From positions 1 to 64,000 of the forward strand of contig ONFF01000017.1 of the NCBI GenBank assembly GCA_900317055.1: a DNA stretch of 64,000 nt, in the 5' to 3' direction. The first letter of the stretch is position 1, and the number at the start of each line of letters is the position of its first letter. This document shows, piece by piece, positions 20,701 through 27,914 of this stretch. Under the pieces are notes generated by a model, which saw nothing but the letters and a program-made list of their open reading frames with translations, had not been told where the DNA came from and searched no databases. A program made the translations under genes and the position numbers. The DNA is from an uncultured Bacteroidales bacterium. GTDB lineage: Bacteria; Bacteroidota; Bacteroidia; Bacteroidales; F082.

Positions 20701-21100
20701 CCCCATTGGTCACTGAAGACGGAAAACCTTCCATCATCGATACATAGTCGCCATAAGTCAGATAGCTGTTCCACTCATAAGTGGCACGGTCGCCACCTTG
20801 CCACATCACTGCTTCCTCTCGCATCGAAGGCGGGGTCTGAAGGTTAGGTTGATACCCTTCTTGTAACAACCTATTGTATTCCTGTTGGTTGGCGTAGGCA
20901 ACCACGGTGCGGCCGTCTGTGCCATCAATGGAACAAATCTTGCTAATAGATTGAATATCAGCTGGATTATCGACAGTTAGAGTGAAATAATACTCACCGC
21001 GATTGCGCATAAGTTGGCCCAATTCTCTTTGGCTTTGGGCACTAACAGTACCACTGATTACAGCGATACAAAAAAGAACTAGATAACGTAAAAACCTCAT
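17735..21100 (-). CDS. Secreted M14 zinc carboxypeptidase with PKD and CUB domains
   Basis: 1121 residues. Signal peptide (MRFLRYLVLF...TVSAQ). The M14 domain (~105-390) shows zinc ligands His175 and Glu178 (MHGDE), His283 (NYHGG), the NPDG and DLNR motifs, and catalytic Glu361 (TIECS). It would remove C-terminal residues from peptides. Next are a carboxypeptidase-regulatory-like domain (~393-470), a PKD domain (~475-560), a CUB-like domain (~565-680, YDYLYIYNG), an InlB-like repeat, a QQIYT module and the shared C-terminal module (~950-1121, subtype B, ending TFTFSSSEN). Promoter, leader and signal peptide are almost identical to those of the deiminase gene at 21225, so the two genes share both ends but not the middle. 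A carboxypeptidase beside C25 endopeptidases and a deiminase suggests joint trimming of peptide C-termini (inference). Confidence 0.9.
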   Translation of the reverse strand: MRFLRYLVLFCIAVISGTVSAQSQRELGQLMRNRGEYYFTLTVDNPADIQSISKICSIDGTDGRTVVAYANQQEYNRLLQEGYQPNLQTPPSMREEAVMWQGGDRATYEWNSYLTYGDYVSMMEGFPSSVTNGASCTLLDLGTLSTTNHRRILGVRLNNGQPNGKPKFLYTSTMHGDEVTGMILMLRLINEFCTSSDSRIANILENVDLFIFPCTNPDGTYHGGNNTVNGATRANGNSVDLNRHFPDFDDGAHPDGASYYQDEAQWMMDLAQEYLFTMGANYHGGAEVMNYPWDTYQPLHPDDAWWQLICHEYADLAQAVSSSYMDDYNDGITNGYAWYTISGSRQDYMNYYGQCREVTIECSSTKTPSASQLPNFWNYNHNSMLALIEQCLNGVHGFVYDAVTLQPIEGVSVTVENHDALGSSVSSHTIGDFHRPIKGGTYTFTFAKQGYYPESVQVTVADDNREDLTIYLNPNLNLEADFTASTTEVSLGQSISFTDTSEGMVSSWEWTFEGATPSTSTEQNPTGIVYNTPGDYDVTLTITGPTGNTLSVTKENYIHVSESILMQNGTVTICSGLFYDSGGPTSNYANNLNYTMTFYPETEGAMMSVSFSQFNTESGYDYLYIYNGTSISAPQIGQYDGTTSPGTVMATNEAGALTFRFTSDSGVNAAGWVASVSCFYTDQPVNISVTANPSNGGTVSGGGEFTFGETCTVTATPENGYTFTGWTENGEVISNELEYSFTAINDRELVANFIHMTIIEIGESETTNNFLPSYSYYKQALTQQIYTAEEIGTAGTITSIAFYNEGTTRTRNYDFYLKATEKSSFSSKTDWITMATTDKVFSGSVTMTAGAWTTIFFDTPFEYDGTSNLVLVADDNTGNYDNSPYMACSVYSTETNQAIYIYSDNTNYNPMSPPTSSTGGGYGGNTNAVLTVKNHIRLGVEVETEEEQIVTLTQGWSWWSTNLDITMEELENAIAAVVGTSGTATIKSKSGSITYANGRWRESGATTMTLDIRQMYKIQTNTACQITLTGVPVDPAAYEITVNPGNNWIGFPCGESMSVTEAFSGLNPVDGDVIKGMNGNARYSNGNWRLQGLSILEPGQGYIYQSNATESKTFTFSSSEN
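17757..18242 (-). repeat. 3' cassette copy 5, distal subtype B
   Basis: Shares the NARYSNGNW distal variant with copy 2 although the genes are unrelated upstream. The last codons (ATESKTFTF) resemble subtype A, so the copy itself is mosaic. Confidence 0.85.
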
Positions 21101-21122
21101 TTTGTTGAAAATTTAAAACTTG

Positions 21123-21130
21123 CAAAATTA
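21123..21130 (-). promoter_or_regulatory. -7 promoter box of M14 gene
   Basis: TAATTTTG on the minus strand, 22 bases upstream of the ATG. The stretch down to the start codon (TTTTCAACAAAATG on the coding strand) is shared with the deiminase gene. Confidence 0.6.
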
Positions 21131-21178
21131 GGATTTTTTTTGATATGTTTCGGTTGAGTTCGTTTTTTAATGAAAAAA

Positions 21179-21200
21179 AACGGCATCATCTGATGCCGTT
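21179..21200 (-). terminator. Rho-independent terminator of deiminase gene
   Basis: Perfect 10-bp stem AACGGCATCA / TGATGCCGTT with a 2-base loop, followed on the minus strand by TTTTTTTT. It lies 25 bases after the stop at 21225. Confidence 0.9.
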
Positions 21201-21224
21201 CCTTATTTGATTAGTATAATGATA

Positions 21225-23192
21225 TTATTTATTATCCCCAATCGTTCCATAGGTAAATGCCTTGCTTTCCGTCGCCTTGGACTGGTAGATGTAGCCCTGT
21301 CCGGGAACGAGGGTTTCCACATTTCCTCTCCAGCCGGTGCCCTGATAGATGGAGCTGCCAGCCTTCGACTTGATTACATCGCCGTTGACGGGATGGAGAC
21401 CCGAGAATGCATCCGTCACCGACATGCTCTCGCCGCAAGGGAATCCGATCCAGTTGTTGCCTGGGTTGATGGTGATTTCGTAGGCGGATGGTTCGACCGG
21501 AATGCCTGTCAGCGTGATTTGGCATGCTGTACTGGTTTGGATCTTATACATTTGTCTGATGTCGAGGGTCATCGTAGTGGAACCGGATTGTCTCCACTGT
21601 CCGTTGGCGTAGGTGATGGAGCCGCTTTTCGACTTGATGGTGGCTGTGCCCGTAGTTCCCACGGCGGCAGCGATGGCATCCTCGAGTTGCTCCAAGGTAA
21701 TGTCGAGGTCGGTCGACCACCAGTTCCAGCCAGTATTGAATGTAATAGTCTGATCAACGGTCGCGGGACCTTCCTCAATGACAAAATGATGAGGCTCTAC
21801 AGCACCGAAAACCGGTTGCATATAACGATGTCCTGATTGGTCAGCACCGAAGACATAGTAATCAACCGTTGAGCTGTAGTTGAAACCCTTAATATATCCG
21901 ACATACTCGTTCTGGTTGCCCGTCGCGCTCATCTTTGCCGTTTGGTAGTCACCTCCGTCAATGCTATAATACACCAAGAGAGAGTCTTGTTTCAGAGCTT
22001 GACCGCTATAAGCAATGAACTTGGAAGTGATGGCAATGGAATCCTGCATAGGCTGTTCGCCAAAAACTACATTGCGGTGATCAACAAAGAGCATATCAAA
22101 GTCCATCACGCCCCGGGTGCGACAGTGCAGGGCATCCGTGTTTTGCCACCCCGTGCTATAGCTGTTATTTGTAACGCCGATAATCTCATAGCCAGGCAGA
22201 GCGTTCTGATAGACTGCCAACGCATTGTTGTTATGGGTGCTGTTGCTGCCCAAAGGAACAAAGACCGTTTTGTTGACAATCAGGCTGTTAGTGTAAGGAG
22301 CCAAAGTGTTTCCACCAGGTTCATACACACGATACACTTTATAAGGATAACCCCAGCAGCAATTCGTGTTGGCAAAGAATTCAGCCACTTCCTCATAATC
22401 TGCATAATGGCTGTTAGATGCAGGAAGCTGTGCAATGAGAATCTTATCTGGAGCTAACAACTTACCCCAACAATCCACATGGGCAATATAGTCACCTTGC
22501 GGGTCGATGGTAATGTGATAAGGATCAATACCCAGATAGCTTCTCATTTTGTTCCGGACATTGGTCTCATTGTTGTTGTTTTCCTCCAAAATGAGGTTAT
22601 CGGAAACCCCTACCCCACGGCCGTCTTCCATCATGTTACCGCCCGTATGGGTCAAGTTCATGCCATAGACCGTGAGTCCTAACTGTTGTCCCATATAAAT
22701 AGGAACCATGTTGTCGTTTTGGCGTGGACGGTTATACACATTGTCAACGATAGCTGGCTCCAAATCGTTAAAGATATACCATGGACCGTAGTCGCGCACC
22801 CAGTAAGAATCGGTCGACATATTAAAATAGGTGATATTGCTCATGTTGCAGCCAGCATTTTGAAAAGTGTTTCGAGCACTGTTTTGTTGGCTTTGATTCA
22901 CAATAACATACACCTTAGTGCGTTCCGACAATTGCTTGACAAGACTGGCCGGAATGCCAAGAGGATAACGAATGGTAACAGCCTGCATGGGTTCAAACTC
23001 GGCAGGGAAACGGACTGTGCCTGAAGGTGGGGTGGTTTCTTGAAAAAGTGTGCCGCGTTCCTTAGAAAGCATCTCCTCTTCGGAGAGATAATGCAATTTC
23101 CTCCAGTCTGGTTTGTTTTCCTGACCATAAATACTAACCGTACCACCAATTACAGCGATACAAATAAAAACTAGATAACGTAAAAACCTCAT
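21225..23192 (-). CDS. Secreted peptidylarginine deiminase, PPAD-like
   Basis: 655 residues. Signal peptide (MRFLRYLVFICIAVIGGTVS), a guanidino-group-modifying deiminase domain of the agmatine deiminase/PPAD type (~55-385), an Ig-like domain (~390-475) and the shared C-terminal module (481-655, subtype A). Residues matching PPAD of Porphyromonas gingivalis, with nearly the same spacing: Asp134 (WVRDYG), His238 and Asp240 (HVDCW), Asn302 (PYTNSL), nucleophile Cys357 (ALHCRTRG). Arg155 and Arg157 (NRPRQ) fit the PPAD pair R152/R154 that binds the peptide C-terminal carboxylate. The expected reaction is conversion of C-terminal peptidyl-arginine to citrulline plus ammonia. An agmatine deiminase is less likely: it would be cytosolic, whereas this protein is exported and multidomain. 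Neighbouring C25 peptidases could generate the substrates if any is Arg-specific. Own promoter and terminator. Confidence 0.88.
   Translation of the reverse strand: MRFLRYLVFICIAVIGGTVSIYGQENKPDWRKLHYLSEEEMLSKERGTLFQETTPPSGTVRFPAEFEPMQAVTIRYPLGIPASLVKQLSERTKVYVIVNQSQQNSARNTFQNAGCNMSNITYFNMSTDSYWVRDYGPWYIFNDLEPAIVDNVYNRPRQNDNMVPIYMGQQLGLTVYGMNLTHTGGNMMEDGRGVGVSDNLILEENNNNETNVRNKMRSYLGIDPYHITIDPQGDYIAHVDCWGKLLAPDKILIAQLPASNSHYADYEEVAEFFANTNCCWGYPYKVYRVYEPGGNTLAPYTNSLIVNKTVFVPLGSNSTHNNNALAVYQNALPGYEIIGVTNNSYSTGWQNTDALHCRTRGVMDFDMLFVDHRNVVFGEQPMQDSIAITSKFIAYSGQALKQDSLLVYYSIDGGDYQTAKMSATGNQNEYVGYIKGFNYSSTVDYYVFGADQSGHRYMQPVFGAVEPHHFVIEEGPATVDQTITFNTGWNWWSTDLDITLEQLEDAIAAAVGTTGTATIKSKSGSITYANGQWRQSGSTTMTLDIRQMYKIQTSTACQITLTGIPVEPSAYEITINPGNNWIGFPCGESMSVTDAFSGLHPVNGDVIKSKAGSSIYQGTGWRGNVETLVPGQGYIYQSKATESKAFTYGTIGDNK
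21240..21730 (-). repeat. 3' cassette copy 6, distal subtype A
   Basis: C-terminal-module DNA fused to the deiminase. It is the most altered of the subtype A copies at its proximal edge (NTGWNWWSTDLD) but close to identical in the distal half. Confidence 0.85.
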
Positions 23193-23214
23193 TTTGTTGA
23201 AAATTTAAAGTTTG

Positions 23215-23222
23215 CAAAGGTA
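23215..23222 (-). promoter_or_regulatory. -7 promoter box of deiminase gene
   Basis: TACCTTTG on the minus strand, 22 bases upstream of the ATG at 23192, at the same distance as in the M14 gene. Confidence 0.65.
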
Positions 23223-23265
23223 CAAAAAAAGGCAAAAAGGATTCTGATTTCGAAAAATTTCACAA

Positions 23266-23302
23266 AAAAAACCTCCACCTCAAAACGAGATGGAGGTTTT
23301 TT
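23266..23302 (-). terminator. Terminator of the bifurcating hydrogenase operon
   Basis: Stem AAAAAACCTCCACCTC / GAGATGGAGGTTTTTT (one mismatch, 5-base loop) with a long T run on the minus-strand side. It lies 67 bases after the hydC stop and just upstream of the deiminase promoter, insulating it. Confidence 0.85.
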
Positions 23303-23329
23303 GAATCGCCTATTAATATAAATAGGTGT

Positions 23330-23357
23330 GTAGAGACGCGTCATGACACATCTCTAC
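23330..23357. repeat. Interspersed palindrome (GTAGAGA / TCTCTAC)
   Basis: 28-base imperfect palindrome with 7-bp outer arms GTAGAGA and TCTCTAC around CGCGTCATGACACA. It resembles a palindrome I recall as dispersed in many Bacteroidota and cyanobacterial genomes; that recollection is not verified. It lies between hydC and its terminator. Confidence 0.5.
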
Positions 23358-23369
23358 AATTAACACCAA

Positions 23370-23846
23370 TTATTTGTACTCAGCGAGCACGTCCTTCACG
23401 CGGTCGGGGGTCATACGGCCGTAGACCTTGTCACCGACTTCGATGACGGGGGCCAGGCCGCAAGCACCAACGCAGCGGAGGCAGGTCAGTGAGAACTTGC
23501 CGTCAGGAGTGACCTCACCAACGTTGATGCCCAACTGACGCTTCAGCTCGTCCAACACCTTCTCGGCACCACGCACATAGCAAGCGGTACCCAAGCAAAC
23601 GCTGATCGGATACTCGCCCTTGGGCGTCATGGTGAAGAAGGAATAGAACGAAACGATGCCGTAGACTCTCGAAACCGGGATGCCCAGTTCCTTAGCCACC
23701 AGCTCCTGGACCTCTGCAGGCAGATAGCCATACTCGCCCTGAACCTTGTGCAGCACATTGATGACCTCACCCGGCTTGTTGCCATACGATTTGCAAACAT
23801 CCTTGATGAAGTTAACCTTAGCTTCTGATAATTTAATAACTGCCAT
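23370..23846 (-). CDS. hydC: NuoE-like [2Fe-2S] subunit of bifurcating [FeFe] hydrogenase
   Basis: 158 residues, a normal length for a NuoE/HydC/HndA subunit. An N-terminal helical part (~1-70, with GYLP and GIVSFYSFF typical of the family) precedes a thioredoxin-like [2Fe-2S] domain with ligands Cys84, Cys89, Cys125 and Cys129 (CLGTAC, RCVGAC). It is the small electron-transfer subunit of the cytoplasmic trimeric NAD-dependent hydrogenase. Last gene of a four-gene operon in the order thioredoxin-like protein, hydB, hydA, hydC; 35 bases separate it from hydA. A NuoE of complex I is ruled out by the company of an H-cluster subunit. Confidence 0.93.
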   Translation of the reverse strand: MAVIKLSEAKVNFIKDVCKSYGNKPGEVINVLHKVQGEYGYLPAEVQELVAKELGIPVSRVYGIVSFYSFFTMTPKGEYPISVCLGTACYVRGAEKVLDELKRQLGINVGEVTPDGKFSLTCLRCVGACGLAPVIEVGDKVYGRMTPDRVKDVLAEYK

Positions 23847-23881
23847 ATTTATTTCCTTTCTATTATTTACTGGTTATTGAA

Positions 23882-25666
23882 TTACTCGCTGATCTCGACA
23901 TGTTCTGACTTGTCGAAATAGTGGGTGTGCAGCAGTTCGTGTGACTTGTGGCCACAAGGCTCACCAAAGTACTCTTCGTAGATCTTCTTGATCGACGGAT
24001 TCTCGTGTGACTTACGGATCGGTTTGCCGAGGTCTTCACGATAGATAGCCTCCGTACGTTTCTTGATGATCTCGCTGTTGCCGTGGTGGTAGGGCTGACC
24101 AGCACCGCCGACGCAACCGCCGGGGCAGGCCATGACCTCGATGGCATGGAACTGTTCCTTGCCTTCGCGCACTCTTTGAAGCAGGGTACGGGCGTTCGAC
24201 AGACCGTGAGCGATACCGATATGGATGGGCGTACCATCAAAGTCGACCCAAGCATCACGGATGCCTTCCATACCACGAAGTTCGGTGAAGTCAATCTTAG
24301 GCAGCGGCTTGCCAGTGAACACTTCGTAGGCGGTACGGGTGGCAGCTTCGATCACACCACCAGTGGCGCCGAAGATAACGGCAGCACCCGTGGATTCGCC
24401 CAGCGGGTCGTCGTAGTCTTCGCTCGGCATGTCCTTCAGGTCGAGGTTGAACTGCTTGATCAAGCGAGCTAACTCACGGGTCGTCAGAACATAGTCGATA
24501 TCCGGGTTACCGTCCTTGTAGAATTCCTTACGCTTGCTTTCGTACTTCTTGGCCAAGCAAGGCATGATGGAGACGACGACGAGGTCTTCTCTCTTGATGC
24601 CCATCTTGTCGGCCCAGTAGTTCTTGGCGACAGCGCCGAACATCTGCATAGGCGACTTGGCGGTTGAAGGCACATCCAGCATGTCGGGGAAGTTGTGCTC
24701 AAAGAAGTTGACCCAACCCGGGCAGCAGGAAGTCAGGATAGGCAGACGGACACTCTTGTCGCCAGCCATGAACTTCTTGATACGGCCGAGGAGCTCAGTG
24801 CCTTCCTCCATGATGGTAAGGTCGGCAGTGAAGTCGGTGTCGAACACATAGTCGAAGCCGAGGCGACGCAGGGCAGCGGCCATCTGGCCTGTGACGATGG
24901 TGCCGGCGGGCATGCCGAACTCTTCACCGAGGGCCACACGCGTAGCGGGAGCTGTGTTGACGATGACGGTCTTCTTAGGATTGTTGATGGCTGCCATGAC
25001 GTTGCGGGTGTCGTCCACCTCGGTGAGGGCGCCGACAGGGCAAACCTGGACGCACTGACCGCACATGACGCAAGGCGAGTCGACGAGGTCTTGCTCGAAA
25101 GCAGGAGCCACGACAGCGCTGAAGCCACGGTTGATGGCGCTCAAGGCACCAACGGTCTGGACGTTGTTACACATGTTCTCGCAGCGGCGGCACATGATGC
25201 ACTTATCCATGTCGCGCACGATGCTGGGCGACATGTCTTGACGATAATGGCTTTGCTCACCCTTGAACGGGATGTCGCGGATACCGAGGTACTGAGCCAG
25301 GCTCTGGAGCTCGCAGTTGCCGCTCTTGGCGCAAGTCAAGCAGTCGGTCGGGTGGTCGGAAAGGATAAGTTCGACCACGGTACGACGGGCGTTGATGACG
25401 CGGGCGCTGTGGGTCAGCACTTCCATGCCTTCCACGCAGTCGGTGGCGCAAGCCGGGGCAAGGTTACGGCGCGGACGGCCGTTGAAGTCTTTCACCACTT
25501 CGACAACGCACACGCGGCAGCCACCGGGTTTGTTTTCAAATTTCATTCCTGCCAGTTCAAAATAGCAAAGGGTAGGAATATGGATACCAGCCATGCGGGC
25601 GGCTTTCAGGATAGTAGTGCCTTCCGGGACCTGGATCTGTTTGTTATCAATTGTTACGTTAATCAT
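23882..25666 (-). CDS. hydA: Catalytic subunit of bifurcating [FeFe] hydrogenase (group A3 type)
   Basis: 594 residues. An N-terminal [2Fe-2S] domain (Cys34, 50, 53, 67) is followed by a His/Cys [4Fe-4S] region (~105-118), two ferredoxin-type [4Fe-4S] motifs (CIMCRRC ~156, CVMCGQC ~199) and the H-cluster domain. All three H-cluster motifs are intact: TSCCPGW (proton-relay Cys314, ligand Cys315), MPCLAKK (Cys370) and MACPGGCVGG (Cys514, Cys518). It makes or oxidises H2; with HydB and HydC it couples NADH and reduced ferredoxin oxidation to H2 release. The short C-terminal tail has HKSHELLHTHY. The maturases HydE, HydF and HydG are not in this window. Confidence 0.96.
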   Translation of the reverse strand: MINVTIDNKQIQVPEGTTILKAARMAGIHIPTLCYFELAGMKFENKPGGCRVCVVEVVKDFNGRPRRNLAPACATDCVEGMEVLTHSARVINARRTVVELILSDHPTDCLTCAKSGNCELQSLAQYLGIRDIPFKGEQSHYRQDMSPSIVRDMDKCIMCRRCENMCNNVQTVGALSAINRGFSAVVAPAFEQDLVDSPCVMCGQCVQVCPVGALTEVDDTRNVMAAINNPKKTVIVNTAPATRVALGEEFGMPAGTIVTGQMAAALRRLGFDYVFDTDFTADLTIMEEGTELLGRIKKFMAGDKSVRLPILTSCCPGWVNFFEHNFPDMLDVPSTAKSPMQMFGAVAKNYWADKMGIKREDLVVVSIMPCLAKKYESKRKEFYKDGNPDIDYVLTTRELARLIKQFNLDLKDMPSEDYDDPLGESTGAAVIFGATGGVIEAATRTAYEVFTGKPLPKIDFTELRGMEGIRDAWVDFDGTPIHIGIAHGLSNARTLLQRVREGKEQFHAIEVMACPGGCVGGAGQPYHHGNSEIIKKRTEAIYREDLGKPIRKSHENPSIKKIYEEYFGEPCGHKSHELLHTHYFDKSEHVEISE

Positions 25667-25686
25667 ATTTGTTTCCTCCTCTTTTA

Positions 25687-27501
25687 TTATTTGACAGAAA
25701 TGGCACTGAACTTACAGGTTGAGATACAGGCACCGCACTTGATACACTTGGAAGGATCGATTGTCATCGAAGGCAGCTTGTGGCCGGGAGCGATGTAGTC
25801 GGTCTTCGAGATGGCCTCAGCGGGGCAGTTCTTCTTACAAGCGCCACAGCCAATGCACTTCTCCTTGTCGATTTCATAACGCATGAGCTTCTTGCAGACG
25901 CCAGCGCGGCATTTCTTGTCAACAACGTGCTCAACATACTCGTCCCAGAAGTTGTCGAGGGTCGAAAGCACCGGGTTCGGTGAGGTCTGACCCAGACCGC
26001 AGAGGGCGGTATCCTTAATCACAGCGGCGAGGTTGCGGAGTTCCTGGAGGTCGTCCATGGTGCCTCTACCTTCCGTGATCTTGGTGAGGATTTCGAGCAT
26101 ACGCTTGTTACCGATACGGCAGGGCGAGCACTTACCGCAGCTCTCTTCGCAGGTGAACTCCAAGTAGAACTTGGCGATGGCCACCATGCAGGAGGTGTCG
26201 TCCATGACCACCATACCGCCAGAGCCCATCATGGAGCCGGCAGCGGCAAGGCTTTCATAGTCGATCGGGGTGTCGAGGTGTTTCTCCGTCAAGCAACCGC
26301 CTGAAGGACCACCGGTCTGGACGGCCTTGAACTTACGGCCACCCTTGATACCACCACCGATTTCGTAGATGATGTCGCGCAGGGTCGTGCCCATCGGGAC
26401 CTCAATCAGACCGACGTTGTTGATCTGACCGGCCAGAGCGAACACCTTCGTGCCCTTCGACTTCTCGGAGCCGATGCTGGCAAACCAGTCAGCACCCTTG
26501 GTGATGATGATCGGCACGTTGGCGAAGGTCTCCACGTTGTTCACATTGGAGGGCTTGGCCATATAACCGCTGACAGCCGGGAACGGAGGCTTCAGGGTAG
26601 GTTCACCACGCTTGCCTTCCATCGAGTGGATCAGAGCGGTCTCTTCACCGCAGACGAAAGCGCCGGCACCGTAGCGGAGCTCGATATCGAAATCGAAACC
26701 CGAGCCGAGGATGTCTTTACCGAGCAGGCCGTATTCGCGAGCTTGGGCGATGGCGACTTGCAGACGGTGGATAGCCAGCGGGTATTCAGCACGGATGTAA
26801 ACCAGACCGTGGGTGGCGCCGATGGCATAGCCGCAGATGGCCATAGCCTCGACGATGCTGTGCGGGTCACCTTCCATGATGGAACGGTCCATAAACGCAC
26901 CTGGGTCACCCTCGTCGGCGTTGCAGATGACATACATCTCATCGCACTTGTTCTTTGCGCAAAGGCCCCATTTCACGCCAGTGGGGAAACCAGCACCGCC
27001 ACGGCCACGGAGGCCTGACTTGGTGATTTCGTCGACCACCTGTTGGGGAGTCATCTCCGACAGAACCTTACCCAAAGCTTCATAACCGCCACGCGAGATG
27101 CACTCGTCGATGTTTTCGGGGTTGATGAAACCGCAGTTACGCAAGGCGATACGGAGTTGCTTACGATAGAAGCCCATGTGCTTCGAGTCGGCAACGTGTT
27201 CCTTGTTCTCGGGATCCATGTAGAGCAAGTCGGTGACCTTACGGCCCTTGATGATGTGCTCGTTCACGATCTTCTCGACGTCTTCAGGCTTGACCTGAGT
27301 GTAGAAAGTGTTGTCAGGCATGATCTTTACGATGGGGCCCTTCTCGCAGAAGCCGAAGCAACCCGTTCTGACCACCTGAACTTCATCCTGCAAGCCCTTC
27401 GCGGCGAGAATGTCCTCGAAGTTCTTGATGATTTGAGCACTTGCCGAAGCCTGGCAGCCTGTACCGCCGCAGACCAGCACGTGCATCTTGATTTTTGCCA
27501 T
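25687..27501 (-). CDS. hydB: NuoF-like flavin subunit of bifurcating [FeFe] hydrogenase
   Basis: 604 residues. A thioredoxin-like [2Fe-2S] domain at the N-terminus (Cys11, Cys16, Cys48, Cys52) precedes a NuoF core with the FMN/NADH-binding glycine-rich motif GRGGAGFPTG (~168) and CGEETAL. Then come a [4Fe-4S] motif ESCGKCSPCR and a C-terminal pair of ferredoxin motifs (CIGCGACKKNC, CIKCGACISTC). This is the NAD(H)-binding and presumed electron-bifurcating subunit of the HydABC/HndABCD enzyme. It sits 20 bases upstream of hydA and 23 bases downstream of the thioredoxin-like gene. Full length, no missing cofactor residues seen. Confidence 0.95.
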   Translation of the reverse strand: MAKIKMHVLVCGGTGCQASASAQIIKNFEDILAAKGLQDEVQVVRTGCFGFCEKGPIVKIMPDNTFYTQVKPEDVEKIVNEHIIKGRKVTDLLYMDPENKEHVADSKHMGFYRKQLRIALRNCGFINPENIDECISRGGYEALGKVLSEMTPQQVVDEITKSGLRGRGGAGFPTGVKWGLCAKNKCDEMYVICNADEGDPGAFMDRSIMEGDPHSIVEAMAICGYAIGATHGLVYIRAEYPLAIHRLQVAIAQAREYGLLGKDILGSGFDFDIELRYGAGAFVCGEETALIHSMEGKRGEPTLKPPFPAVSGYMAKPSNVNNVETFANVPIIITKGADWFASIGSEKSKGTKVFALAGQINNVGLIEVPMGTTLRDIIYEIGGGIKGGRKFKAVQTGGPSGGCLTEKHLDTPIDYESLAAAGSMMGSGGMVVMDDTSCMVAIAKFYLEFTCEESCGKCSPCRIGNKRMLEILTKITEGRGTMDDLQELRNLAAVIKDTALCGLGQTSPNPVLSTLDNFWDEYVEHVVDKKCRAGVCKKLMRYEIDKEKCIGCGACKKNCPAEAISKTDYIAPGHKLPSMTIDPSKCIKCGACISTCKFSAISVK

Positions 27502-27524
27502 ATAAATTCCTCCGAATTAAGTTA

Positions 27525-27914
27525 TTAGATAGTTTCGTAGTTCACGGGGATGACGCCGTCCACCATTTCGTTGTTCATCACATACTTGGTGAGGATTTCG
27601 TCAGCGCGGTTGTTGTCGACATGACCGAAGACGATCGGGTCCTTGCCAGGGCACTTCACCTCGATGGTCGGTTCGGCGTGGCAGTAGCCCATGCAACCGG
27701 TCTGGGTGAAGACGACACCGATTTTCAGCTCGTCGGCCTTCTCCATCATGTGTTCCATAACTTGTTTTGCACCGGCGGCGATACCGCAAGTGGCCATTGC
27801 GACCTTAATTTGCACCAAAGAGTCGGGATCGTTGCTCTTCTCGCGAAGGTCAAGGTTGGACTGAAGCTTTTCTCTCATTGCTTTCAGTTCTGCTAAAGAC
27901 TTAACTTTTGCCAT
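27525..27914 (-). CDS. [2Fe-2S] thioredoxin-like ferredoxin of hydrogenase operon (HndB-like)
   Basis: 129 residues. A charged helical N-terminus (~1-30), then a thioredoxin-like [2Fe-2S] fold with Cys43 (MATCGIAAG), Cys74 and Cys78 (TGCMGYC), and Cys88 (VKCPG). It resembles HndB of the Desulfovibrio NADP-reducing hydrogenase, an electron-transfer partner of the NuoF-like subunit. First gene of the operon, with the promoter ~82 bases upstream. Distinct from the two ~100-residue thioredoxin-like proteins at 33418 and 47646, which begin with a GSSCH motif. Confidence 0.88.
   Translation of the reverse strand: MAKVKSLAELKAMREKLQSNLDLREKSNDPDSLVQIKVAMATCGIAAGAKQVMEHMMEKADELKIGVVFTQTGCMGYCHAEPTIEVKCPGKDPIVFGHVDNNRADEILTKYVMNNEMVDGVIPVNYETI

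Noticed and set aside
21225-23192. Agmatine deiminase (polyamine pathway)
   Set aside because: Signal peptide, Ig-like domain and export module, plus the RxR pair expected for C-terminal peptidyl-Arg binding, favour a secreted peptidylarginine deiminase.
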